Origin: Anaerolineae bacterium
GTDB taxonomy: Bacteria; Chloroflexota; Anaerolineae; B4-G1; SLSP01
Direction of reading: 5' to 3'
NCBI GenBank assembly: GCA_016934645.1
Contig: JAFGSL010000628.1
Span: 1-5,052, forward strand
DNA: 5,052 bases
Shown here: one piece after another, positions 1 through 5,052 of the stretch
Layout: each line of letters starts with the position of its first letter
How positions within the stretch are numbered: position 1 is the stretch's first letter
The notes under the pieces: generated by a model
The model's input: the letters and a program-made list of their open reading frames with translations, nothing else
Databases searched by the model: none
What the model was told of the DNA's origin: nothing
Translations under genes and position numbers: made by a program

Positions 1-177
1 GCTCGAAAAGCCGGAAATGCAGCGTAATTCGATAGAAAAGAATCAGGATACAGAAACCGGGTTGTGCCCATTGCCGCTAAAAACTTTACCCGCATATGAG
101 TTTCGCGGGGTAAAGTTCTGGATGCATTCCAAATCCTCTCCACGTTGACACAAAGGCAAATCTGGAGTGCAACGTTC
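1..177. other. Gene-free left flank
   Basis: I see no convincing gene here. The only frame open from the left edge on the + strand runs to a TGA at 146-148 and its translation has no recognisable family character, so it may be non-coding or the tail of an unknown gene. The stretch contains the 82-117 hairpin described separately. A perfect TTGACA at 145-150 has no matching -10 box at 16-19 bp spacing. Confidence 0.5.
82..117 (-). terminator. Terminator-like hairpin
   Basis: Arms aactttaccc (82-91) and gggtaaagtt (108-117) are perfectly complementary over 10 bp, and the stem can extend by a GC pair with one bulged G. Read on the - strand, the stem is followed by a T5 run (complement of A79-A83), the shape of a weak intrinsic terminator for leftward transcription. 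On the + strand there is no T run after the stem. No - strand gene is visible just to the right, so the terminator role is inference; it could also be a remnant element. Confidence 0.3.
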
Positions 178-206
178 TTGTCAGCAAGCGCGCTGTGTTG
201 TATAAT
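178..206 (+). promoter_or_regulatory. Sigma70-type promoter
   Basis: A -35 box TTGTCA (178-183, five of six to consensus TTGACA) is followed by a 17-bp spacer and a perfect -10 box TATAAT (201-206). Transcription would start near 212-214. This is the best promoter in the window and points at the kinase operon, but it sits about 470 nt before the kinase start, so it implies a long leader or a separate small RNA. No experimental start is known. Confidence 0.65.
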
Positions 207-278
207 GGAGGACAAAGGTTTTCCAGGCAGCCAGCGCGTCGTGGTTCGGTAGGTAGCCGGGTGGAGGAGTGGAAAGGC

Positions 279-413
279 ATGGCCGTGGCTGACGGGCCCT
301 CAACACACGGTTCTGATAACTGGGCTTTGGTCATTCTCGTATATGTATCGGAACGCGGCATTGATTCATGCAGTTTCGAGTGCACTGACCTTGGTCAGTG
401 CTTGGCCATGTGA
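279..413 (+). CDS. Possible 44-aa small ORF in the leader
   Basis: I do not recognise this ORF. ATG at 279 is preceded by purine-rich GGAGGAG (263-269) and GGAAAGG (271-277), either of which could serve as a ribosome site, and it lies downstream of the 178-206 promoter. The product would be 44 residues, starting MAVADGPS, with a short hydrophobic patch WALVILVYV around residues 15-23 (too short for a confident membrane span) and three cysteines near the C-terminus (residues 31, 35 and 41). The frame is open upstream to 195, but that part precedes or overlaps the -10 box and would not be transcribed from this promoter. Its 3' end runs through the 382-401 dyad. It could be a leader peptide, or simply chance; no codon-usage test was possible. 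Confidence 0.18.
   Translation: MAVADGPSTHGSDNWALVILVYVSERGIDSCSFECTDLGQCLAM
382..401. repeat. Perfect 9-bp dyad (operator-like)
   Basis: The 20-mer gcactgaccttggtcagtgc consists of two perfectly complementary 9-bp arms around a central TT. As DNA it is the size and symmetry of a dimeric repressor site; as RNA a 2-nt loop is too tight, so it would open to a slightly longer loop. It lies about 170 bp downstream of the promoter start point. I know no regulator that matches this sequence. Confidence 0.45.
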
Positions 414-513
414 ACTCCGCAGTGAAGAATCGTCCGAATGGAGAGACTGTGCAAGATTGGCCGAAGTCCAGGCTGATGTGCGCCGAACTTCTGTTCCAGT
501 GTTCAAGGTGTAT

Positions 514-567
514 GCCCAATGAATAGGCCTGACCTGAGATCTCGGTGACTGAACTTGACCATTGGGC
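514..567. repeat. Inverted repeat enclosing a GAGATCTC palindrome
   Basis: Arms gcccaatg (514-521) and cattgggc (560-567) are perfectly complementary over 8 bp. The 38-base interior holds the self-complementary GAGATCTC (536-543). It ends 6 bases before the 574-667 element, so the two could form stacked hairpins in a transcript. Function unknown. Confidence 0.35.
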
Positions 568-573
568 GCTATC

Positions 574-667
574 CTATAGATCTTAAGATAATGATCTGGA
601 CACTTGGTCAGGTTATTAGCCCTGTCGGAAGGCAGTTTTGTCCAAAACAATATCTTAAGGTCTATAG
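574..667 (+). repeat. Nested 94-nt inverted repeat upstream of the kinase
   Basis: Left arm ctatagatcttaagata (574-590) pairs with right arm tatcttaaggtctatag (651-667) over all 17 positions, 16 Watson-Crick plus one T581/G660 pair that is a wobble in RNA. Nested inside are TGGAC (597-601) with GTCCA (640-644), and a small hairpin CUGUC-GGAA-GGCAG (622-635) with a GNRA-type loop, directly followed by UUUU. Each arm is also locally palindromic: ATCTTAAGAT at 580-589 and ATCTTAAG at 652-659, about 72 bp apart. The right arm stops 7 bases before the Shine-Dalgarno sequence of the kinase. It could be a cis-acting RNA, a pair of operators or a small palindromic mobile element; I cannot separate these. 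Confidence 0.55.
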
Positions 668-674
668 CATTCAT

Positions 675-680
675 GGGAGG
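675..680 (+). promoter_or_regulatory. Shine-Dalgarno site fixing the GTG start
   Basis: GGGAGG lies 5 bases before GTG at 686. An in-frame TAG at 665-667 lies just upstream, so translation cannot start earlier than the short 668-686 interval, and the next in-frame ATG would be codon 38, inside the first GAF domain. This makes the GTG start secure. Confidence 0.75.
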
Positions 681-685
681 TTACT

Positions 686-2905
686 GTGCCAAACACCGAT
701 ATCTCTAAACTAGTCTCTGTCTTTGAGGGTATTACTACCAAGTTGGCTGAAAGCCAGGAGCCGAACCGCCTGTATGATGTGGCAGTCCAGATTGCCATGG
801 AAACGACCGACGCTCAGGCTTGCTCGCTGTATCTCGAACAGAGCGTGATGGATGCCGCAAAACAACCCGACCATATCACCATGGTCGCCGGCGCGGGCTT
901 CGAAAAGTATCGGACCGGCGTGGCCAAGTACCACAAGGGCGAAGGGCTCACGGGAAGAATCTGGGAGACCAGCCGGCCCGTCAAATTCGATACACAAGCC
1001 CAGGTCGAAGACCCAAAGAATGGGTGGCGGGGTCTTCACAACAAGGTCGTCCTTAAGAATGTGCCCAACTGGGTGAGCTATTCGCTCATCGGCGTCCCCT
1101 TGAGGATCGGCGACCGGACTATCGGCGTCTTAAAGGTCGAGAACAAAAATCCCGGCATGCCGAACTGTTTCTCCCCCGACGACCAGGTGCTGCTCGAGAC
1201 CATCGCTAGCACCATCGCCCTGGCGATCGAGAACCAACGCTACTCCGAACAATCGTACAGCTCGATCCTGAACGCGCTGCGCGATGTGTCCGAAATGTTG
1301 GTCGGCGCCGAGACAATGACCTTCCAGACGCTGTGCGATAGTATCGTAGAGAAATGCATTCAGGTCTTCAATGCGGAAGCCTGTTCCTTATACATTGAGG
1401 ATGTACGAGTCCCGGGGGAAGAGCCGGAGCACATCGTCATGATGTCGGGGGCGGGCTACGAGAATAATCGCATCGGGGTGAAATATAAAAAGGGCGAGGG
1501 CCTGACCGGCAGTATTTGGAAAAACAGCCTGCCGGTCAAGTACGACACCCGGGCCGAAGTTGAAGACCCGGATCATGGCTGGATGGGCCTGCACAACCAG
1601 CAAGTGCGCGCCAAGGATAAGGATTGGGAGTGTTGTTCCCTGATCGGCGTGCCGCTCCGGATTGGCGATAGGACGATTGGCGTTTTGAAAGTCGAAAACA
1701 AGAAGCCGGTCAAGCAGTCTCATTTTACCCATAATGAATTGCGCAGCCTGGAGATTTTGGCGTCGAATATTGCCCTGGCGCTCGAGATGCGTCGCCAACG
1801 TGAGGTGGTGTTTAAGAAGGGAGAGCGCGCCCGGCAGTTTACGCACAGATTGGGGAACAGCGTGCAAACTGCTCTCTCTTGTACAAATGATGCGCTTTCT
1901 CGCATGCGCTCGCTCGGCAAATCCGATTCAGAGGTAGTTGACTATCTCGTCATCGCGCAGAAGACACTTCTGACAATTGATGACTTGAGGAAAGCAGTTC
2001 TTGACGACCGCAGTGCCGAACAGGTTAGAGCTACGCTTCCATTGAATCAAATCCTACGCCGCGTCATCGATCGCTGCCAACCTGTCCTGCAGAGAAAAAA
2101 CGTCGAGCTTTCTCAGAGATTGTTAGCAAAAGATGTCTTCACGAACGTGAACTTGGAGGAAGTGTTGGAGGCTTTCGACAACCTGATTGGGAACACGATT
2201 GATGCAGTCGGCGGTCTCGCATCGCCCAAAATGTGGATCGAGGCGAACTTTGTAGGCGGCACCGGGAGTGTGCTGAATGTGGCAACGGTGCTCCTGGTCG
2301 ACAACGGGCCAGGCTTCACCGAAGAACAACGCAAGGAGTTCGAGAAGACGGGCAGTATTTCTTCCTCGAAGCACACCGGCCTGGGTATGGGGGTAGCGAT
2401 TGCCAGCCGCTTCTTGGCAGACAACGGCATCTATCTAAAAATTGTAGACCCCCCGTCCCGCCTGACGCGGGCTGGGGCGGCTTTCCAGATGGATATTCCA
2501 GTGGTCGAGCCCAGAAGCTTGAAGGTGCTTGTCATCGACGATGAAGATACCGTTCTCGACCTTCTCAAGCTCCACGCCAGATCACGTGGCAACGTGAGAA
2601 TTGAGACCTGCACGACCTATCATATTTTGCAGGAGGCCATTAACGGCTCAAAATCAGCTCTGGACACACTCTCGGATTTCGACTTTATTTTGGTAGATTG
2701 CTCCTTTCTCGACTTTCCATTGGATGGCCCCATGCTGTTGAAGCGGCTGCAGGACACGAATAAGGAGTTGACCAGCCATGTTGTGCTGATGTCGGGCAAG
2801 ATTGAATATAAGTCCAGAACCGACGTCACTGTTCTCGACAAATACGAGGACATTATAAACCACTTCCCGGATGGGCTGTACGAGCTCCGCAAGAGAAAAG
2901 GTTGA
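686..2905 (+). CDS. Soluble hybrid histidine kinase, GAF-GAF-DHp-HATPase-REC
   Basis: This 739-aa protein is predicted to sense a cytoplasmic signal and autophosphorylate on histidine. It has no signal peptide or membrane segment. GAF1 covers about residues 10-185 and GAF2 about 200-370; they are duplicates (50 of 72 identical between residues 85-156 and 270-341). The dimerisation/phosphoacceptor region follows (about 375-480), with H387 in an unusual T-H-R-L-G-N H-box. The ATPase domain (about 485-605) shows an N-box F-D-N-L-I-G-N-T-I-D-A (497-507, key N503), G1 D-N-G-P-G-F (539-544) and G2 G-L-G-M-G (565-569). The C-terminal REC (612-730) keeps D618/D619, phosphoacceptor D671, S703 and K719, so it looks functional. 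Translation starts at GTG. The gene runs 3 nt before the REC-HD gene, its likely partner. No cysteine/histidine cofactor site was clear in the GAFs, so the ligand is unknown. Family assignment is firm; signal and partner are inferred. Confidence 0.93.
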   Translation: MPNTDISKLVSVFEGITTKLAESQEPNRLYDVAVQIAMETTDAQACSLYLEQSVMDAAKQPDHITMVAGAGFEKYRTGVAKYHKGEGLTGRIWETSRPVKFDTQAQVEDPKNGWRGLHNKVVLKNVPNWVSYSLIGVPLRIGDRTIGVLKVENKNPGMPNCFSPDDQVLLETIASTIALAIENQRYSEQSYSSILNALRDVSEMLVGAETMTFQTLCDSIVEKCIQVFNAEACSLYIEDVRVPGEEPEHIVMMSGAGYENNRIGVKYKKGEGLTGSIWKNSLPVKYDTRAEVEDPDHGWMGLHNQQVRAKDKDWECCSLIGVPLRIGDRTIGVLKVENKKPVKQSHFTHNELRSLEILASNIALALEMRRQREVVFKKGERARQFTHRLGNSVQTALSCTNDALSRMRSLGKSDSEVVDYLVIAQKTLLTIDDLRKAVLDDRSAEQVRATLPLNQILRRVIDRCQPVLQRKNVELSQRLLAKDVFTNVNLEEVLEAFDNLIGNTIDAVGGLASPKMWIEANFVGGTGSVLNVATVLLVDNGPGFTEEQRKEFEKTGSISSSKHTGLGMGVAIASRFLADNGIYLKIVDPPSRLTRAGAAFQMDIPVVEPRSLKVLVIDDEDTVLDLLKLHARSRGNVRIETCTTYHILQEAINGSKSALDTLSDFDFILVDCSFLDFPLDGPMLLKRLQDTNKELTSHVVLMSGKIEYKSRTDVTVLDKYEDIINHFPDGLYELRKRKG

Positions 2906-2908
2906 CCC

Positions 2909-4528
2909 ATGAGGCTCTTAATCGTAGACGACTTGAAGGACCAATACTGCATCTTCATCGAGAACCTGCACAACCAGAATCCCGATGTTCAGGTTGAAAT
3001 CGTTCCTTCCGCGATCGAAGCCCTGGCCGAATTTGAAACACGCCCGCCTGATTTGATCATCCTGGATCAACACATGGGTGGCGGAGAAAAAGATGGTACG
3101 GCCCTTCTGAGAAAATTGAAAGGACGGCCTGCGACCAAAATTCCGGAGATCATCTTCGTTACGGCGAATTACGATGAACTCCCCACCGTGGAGATACTCA
3201 GTATCGATGTACCCATCACGCTGTTCCTGGAAAAAGACCTCTCTTCCTTCCCTGACTCGCTGCTGGTGGCTGCTCAGTTGGTCATGCGGCGGATCGAAGG
3301 CCGGGTGCGCTATGACCCCAAGGACCTGTTCGGCGACCTGTTTATAAAGCTTATCCTCGACGAGTCGTCTGAGATTATCAATAGGGAGCACGCCGGTTAC
3401 TACACGATTGGCCAGCAGCGCCAGATCGGCACATTGATCCGTTCCTACGTCAGCAGCCTGGAGATGATGTCGAAGTGGGATGCGGATGATGCCCTGGAGT
3501 TATCTATTTTTCTCGCCCAGAGTCTGTGTGGCGTGTTCAAGCTTCCCACCGACCTGATCGAAGTCCTCCGGCGCTTCTTGAACCTCGAGGATGTGCTCTA
3601 CACCATCCCCCACTATCGCGACCATTTTTTCCACCAGATCAAGGTTTTCTTGTTAGGATTTTGCATTATCAATGCGCTTAACCGCGCGGGCCACCTGAGA
3701 AATACCGCGCTGGCGGGCTCAGAGGGCATGAAGATGTGGTTCATGGCCTCGGTATTCCATGACATCGGCTACCCGTTCGAGAAAATGACGCGCTGGCTGG
3801 ATAGCTTCATCGAAAGCACGCTCCGCTCCCCCGGCGATACAGAGCGGGATAAGCCGCTTCTGCCGATGGAGTTCCACTGGGGTGCTCTGCTCGGCAAACG
3901 TTTTCACGCCTACCACCTGGAGCGCATCGCTCGAAAGGTCTGCCAGCTTTACGGTAAAGATACCGACCCACAGGTTTTGGCCGAGATACTTACGGAATTT
4001 ACCTCCTTTGTGGTCGGCAAACCGGACCATGGCCTCTATAGCTCTCTAGTTGTGCAAAACTTCCTCAGATATGTTCTAGCGGACGAAGAAGTGGACCCGG
4101 TCTCCACCGCCATCGCGCTGCATAATGATGACGTGGCCAAGCTTATCACGAAGGCCATTGGTCCGCAGACTTTCGAGAGAGATCCTTTATCCTTTTTGCT
4201 TGCCTTTTGCGATCTGGCACAGGATTGGGGCAGAGTTCGACCCCTTGGAATAGACAAGTCAGGCTATGGGCGGTTTGGCTATCCAGTATATGCCAGCGAC
4301 AGCTTGTTTGACCCCATCACGAACACGATTTGCGTCGTCCTTCGCTACGAGCGCTCGTTCTCATTGTCGGAAAGGCAAGACTGGGCTGAAAATATATTCC
4401 GGAAGTATATAGAACCAGCCAGGGCCTATTGGGCAGTCTCCTCAAGCGGGCAGCGCAAGTTGAATTTCTGCATCGAGTATCAAACTGCCTCAAAGAACGA
4501 TTCAGTACTCAGGCGATTGGTTTATTAG
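2909..4528 (+). CDS. Response regulator with HD phosphohydrolase-like output domain
   Basis: This 539-aa soluble protein couples a receiver to a putative metal-dependent hydrolase. REC (about 1-125) is complete: D7/D8, phosphoacceptor D53, T85 and K109. A helical linker (about 130-225) leads to an HD-superfamily core with the expected spread of metal ligands: H235/H239/H242 in HYRDHFFHQ, H284-D285 in F-H-D-I-G-Y-P, H323 in EFHWG, H405 in ALHNDD and D435 in LLAFCDLAQDWGR. HD enzymes usually hydrolyse phosphate esters of nucleotides, but the substrate cannot be read here. Residues about 443-539 form a further domain, strand-rich then helical, that I do not recognise. There is no DNA-binding domain. 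It is not the HD-GYP class: the HHE and separate GYP motifs are missing. ATG at 2909 follows the kinase stop by 3 nt with a weak AAAGG (2897-2901) inside the upstream gene, so translation is probably coupled. Phosphorylation by the adjacent kinase is inferred from context. Confidence 0.85.
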   Translation: MRLLIVDDLKDQYCIFIENLHNQNPDVQVEIVPSAIEALAEFETRPPDLIILDQHMGGGEKDGTALLRKLKGRPATKIPEIIFVTANYDELPTVEILSIDVPITLFLEKDLSSFPDSLLVAAQLVMRRIEGRVRYDPKDLFGDLFIKLILDESSEIINREHAGYYTIGQQRQIGTLIRSYVSSLEMMSKWDADDALELSIFLAQSLCGVFKLPTDLIEVLRRFLNLEDVLYTIPHYRDHFFHQIKVFLLGFCIINALNRAGHLRNTALAGSEGMKMWFMASVFHDIGYPFEKMTRWLDSFIESTLRSPGDTERDKPLLPMEFHWGALLGKRFHAYHLERIARKVCQLYGKDTDPQVLAEILTEFTSFVVGKPDHGLYSSLVVQNFLRYVLADEEVDPVSTAIALHNDDVAKLITKAIGPQTFERDPLSFLLAFCDLAQDWGRVRPLGIDKSGYGRFGYPVYASDSLFDPITNTICVVLRYERSFSLSERQDWAENIFRKYIEPARAYWAVSSSGQRKLNFCIEYQTASKNDSVLRRLVY

Positions 4529-4546
4529 CCCTTCCTACCTACTGAC

Positions 4547-4633
4547 CTCGCGTTTAGATAAATGGTCTAGATAAATGACCGGGGCCGTCTGCGACTTGCA
4601 CAAAACAGCCCCGATCATTTATCTAAACGCGAG
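4547..4633. repeat. 87-nt bistable palindromic element
   Basis: Outer arms ctcgcgtttagataaatg (4547-4564) and catttatctaaacgcgag (4616-4633) are an 18-bp perfect inverted repeat. The left side also contains a second copy of tagataaatg (4555-4564 and 4568-4577), and positions 4568-4585 pair with 4608-4625 over 17 of 18 bp. The two stems share the right arm and exclude each other. With the outer stem formed, CGGGGC (4580-4585) can still pair with GCCCCG (4608-4613). A CTAC/GTAG pair (4539-4542, 4638-4641) may extend the base. It starts 18 nt after the REC-HD stop and may end that transcript, but neither strand has a T run after it, so it is not a standard intrinsic terminator. A small palindromic mobile element is the other option; no target-site duplication is visible. 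Confidence 0.65.
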
Positions 4634-4838
4634 TGTTGTAGTTATTTCCGCATAAAAGGTCCATGTCAGCTCCACCCCCTACTCAACCCTAGAAAACTCT
4701 CCGCTCTTACTTCCCATTCATATTGTCCGAGGTGTAATGTCCCCAAGCGGCAGCACACTCGCCAGCACTGCACCAAGGGTCTTCGTTGAAACAGCACTTA
4801 CAGCATGTTTGTGCCGAATCTCGCTGGAGTGCGCGGAC
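4634..4838. other. Gene-poor spacer between converging genes
   Basis: I see no convincing gene. A pyrimidine-rich run covers about 4669-4718 on the + strand. Two short overlapping frames exist, 4737-4844 on + (35 aa) and 4718-4867 on - (49 aa), neither with a recognisable family or a clear ribosome site. The stretch probably represents decayed sequence downstream of the metG fragment. Confidence 0.35.
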
Positions 4839-5052
4839 TCATAAGCAGCCCTTGTGCGCCGACTCATCTGCAGCGTGCGGTACAAGACCGCGAGAGCTGA
4901 AAGAGACGGGGTGATTTGCCCCGGCTCTCAGTCGCGCATTACGCTGCCTATCCCGCTGGAACCAGTGCGCCTTGCGGGCGAGGTAACCGTTGGCCTCGCG
5001 GGCCAGCGCCATCGCCTCGCCCAGGGCGGCGCGGAACTTGCAGGCGTTGTAC
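4839..5052 (-). pseudogene. Methionyl-tRNA synthetase fragment with truncated C-terminus
   Basis: The - strand frame entering at the right edge reads 70 codons to a TGA at 4841-4839. Its first 36 or so residues (about 4944-5052) include FRAALGEAMALAREANGYL followed by A-R-K-A-H-W-F-Q, which matches the helical anticodon-binding domain of MetRS, where A-L-A-x-x-A-N-x-Y and A-P-W are characteristic. MetRS charges tRNA-Met with methionine. The near-invariant proline of A-P-W is histidine here. After D-R-Q-R the expected continuation of the helical bundle is replaced by about 30 unrelated residues and a stop, so the C-terminus is lost or scrambled. The 5' part lies outside the window, so I cannot tell whether this is a degraded copy, a truncated gene or an assembly error. 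It converges on the signalling operon. Confidence 0.55.
4892..4929. repeat. Small hairpin inside the metG remnant tail
   Basis: GAGAGC (4892-4897) pairs with GCTCTC (4924-4929), enclosing GGGG (4908-4911) paired with CCCC (4919-4922); the left side has a 10-base bulge. It falls where the MetRS similarity has already ended. No T run follows on either strand, so a terminator role is not supported. Confidence 0.25.

Larger units (their letters stand above)
207..685 (+). other. Long structured leader/intergenic region
   Basis: Roughly 480 bases separate the promoter from the kinase start. Open frames on the - strand here (366-674, 331-519, 86-385) translate to low-complexity-free but family-less peptides with no good ribosome site and look like chance frames. 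What the stretch does hold is a possible 44-codon ORF (279-413), a 20-bp dyad (382-401), an 8-bp inverted repeat around a GAGATCTC palindrome (514-567) and a nested 94-nt inverted repeat (574-667). I recognise no known RNA family. The concentration of dyads suggests a regulatory leader or operator region for the operon; this is inference. Confidence 0.4.

Noticed and set aside
145..150. Perfect -35 box TTGACA
   Set aside because: No -10-like hexamer at 16-19 bp downstream; the promoter at 178-206 is far better.
247..261. CGGTAGGTAGCCGGG resembles the 3' part of the c-di-GMP-I (GEMM) riboswitch
   Set aside because: The other conserved GEMM segment with its GACGCAAAGCC-type core is absent in the right place and order, and the TTACCG closing strand is missing. 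The TATAAT box would also fall inside the aptamer. Resemblance is probably chance.
86..385. 99-aa frame on the - strand across the promoter
   Set aside because: It runs through the promoter and the dyad, has no family character and no plausible start context.
207..410. tRNA, 6S RNA or other standard RNA gene after the promoter
   Set aside because: No acceptor stem, CCA end or other diagnostic core could be found by eye.
555..580. TTGACC plus TATAGA as a promoter close to the kinase
   Set aside because: The spacer is only 14 bp and the -10 lies in the left arm of the inverted repeat; too weak to call.
586..599. Shared sequence between the upstream element (agataatgatctgg) and the downstream one (agataaatgaccgg)
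   Set aside because: The match is short and needs a gap and substitutions; the arms are otherwise different, so common origin is not supported.
366..674. 102-aa frame on the - strand in the leader
   Set aside because: No recognisable family, no ribosome site, overlaps two palindromes and competing frames; looks like a chance open frame.
3755..3781. HD-GYP c-di-GMP phosphodiesterase assignment from H-D-I-G-Y-P
   Set aside because: True HD-GYP domains have HD, then HHE, then a downstream GYP. Here GYP follows HD by one residue and no HHE motif is present.
4547..4633. Integron attC site or insertion-sequence end
   Set aside because: No RYYYAAC/GTTRRRY core sites, no integrase or transposase in the window and no flanking direct repeat.
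4718..4867. 49-aa - strand ORF and the overlapping 35-aa + strand ORF (4737-4844)
   Set aside because: No Shine-Dalgarno of note and no family similarity recognised. The - strand frame stays open upstream to about codon -20, but it does not continue MetRS in any way I can align.

Overview
The window holds a bacterial two-gene signalling operon on the + strand, flanked by unusually palindromic non-coding DNA, and the decayed or truncated end of a methionyl-tRNA synthetase gene entering from the right edge on the - strand. Gene density, a GTG start with a good Shine-Dalgarno sequence, a sigma70-type promoter and a 3-nt intergenic gap are all bacterial. The GAF-rich soluble kinase architecture recalls Chloroflexota and similar environmental bacteria, but I cannot assign a phylum from the sequence alone.

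Layout: positions 1-177 hold no gene, only a terminator-like hairpin (82-117). A near-consensus sigma70 promoter lies at 178-206 and points right. Between it and the kinase start (686) is a roughly 470-nt leader with no long reading frame. It carries a possible 44-codon ORF (279-413), a perfect 20-bp dyad (382-401), an 8-bp inverted repeat (514-567) and a nested 94-nt inverted repeat (574-667) that ends 7 bases before the Shine-Dalgarno sequence. Gene 1 (686-2905) is a soluble hybrid histidine kinase, GAF-GAF-DHp-HATPase-REC. Gene 2 (2909-4528) is a response regulator with an N-terminal REC, a helical linker, an HD-superfamily metal-phosphohydrolase-like domain and an unassigned C-terminal domain. 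Nineteen bases? No: 18 bases after its stop, an 87-nt element (4547-4633) starts that can fold in two competing ways. Positions 4634-4838 have no convincing gene. The - strand from 5052 down to 4839 encodes a MetRS anticodon-binding-domain fragment that loses similarity and stops early.

Inferred working: a cytoplasmic ligand or redox/light cue binds the tandem GAF domains and controls autophosphorylation. Phosphate then goes to the kinase's own REC and/or to the REC of gene 2, switching an HD hydrolase instead of a DNA-binding domain. The output would therefore be enzymatic, probably on a nucleotide or phosphoester, but the substrate cannot be read from the sequence. The most interesting items are this kinase plus REC-HD pair and the two nested/bistable palindromic elements that bracket it.
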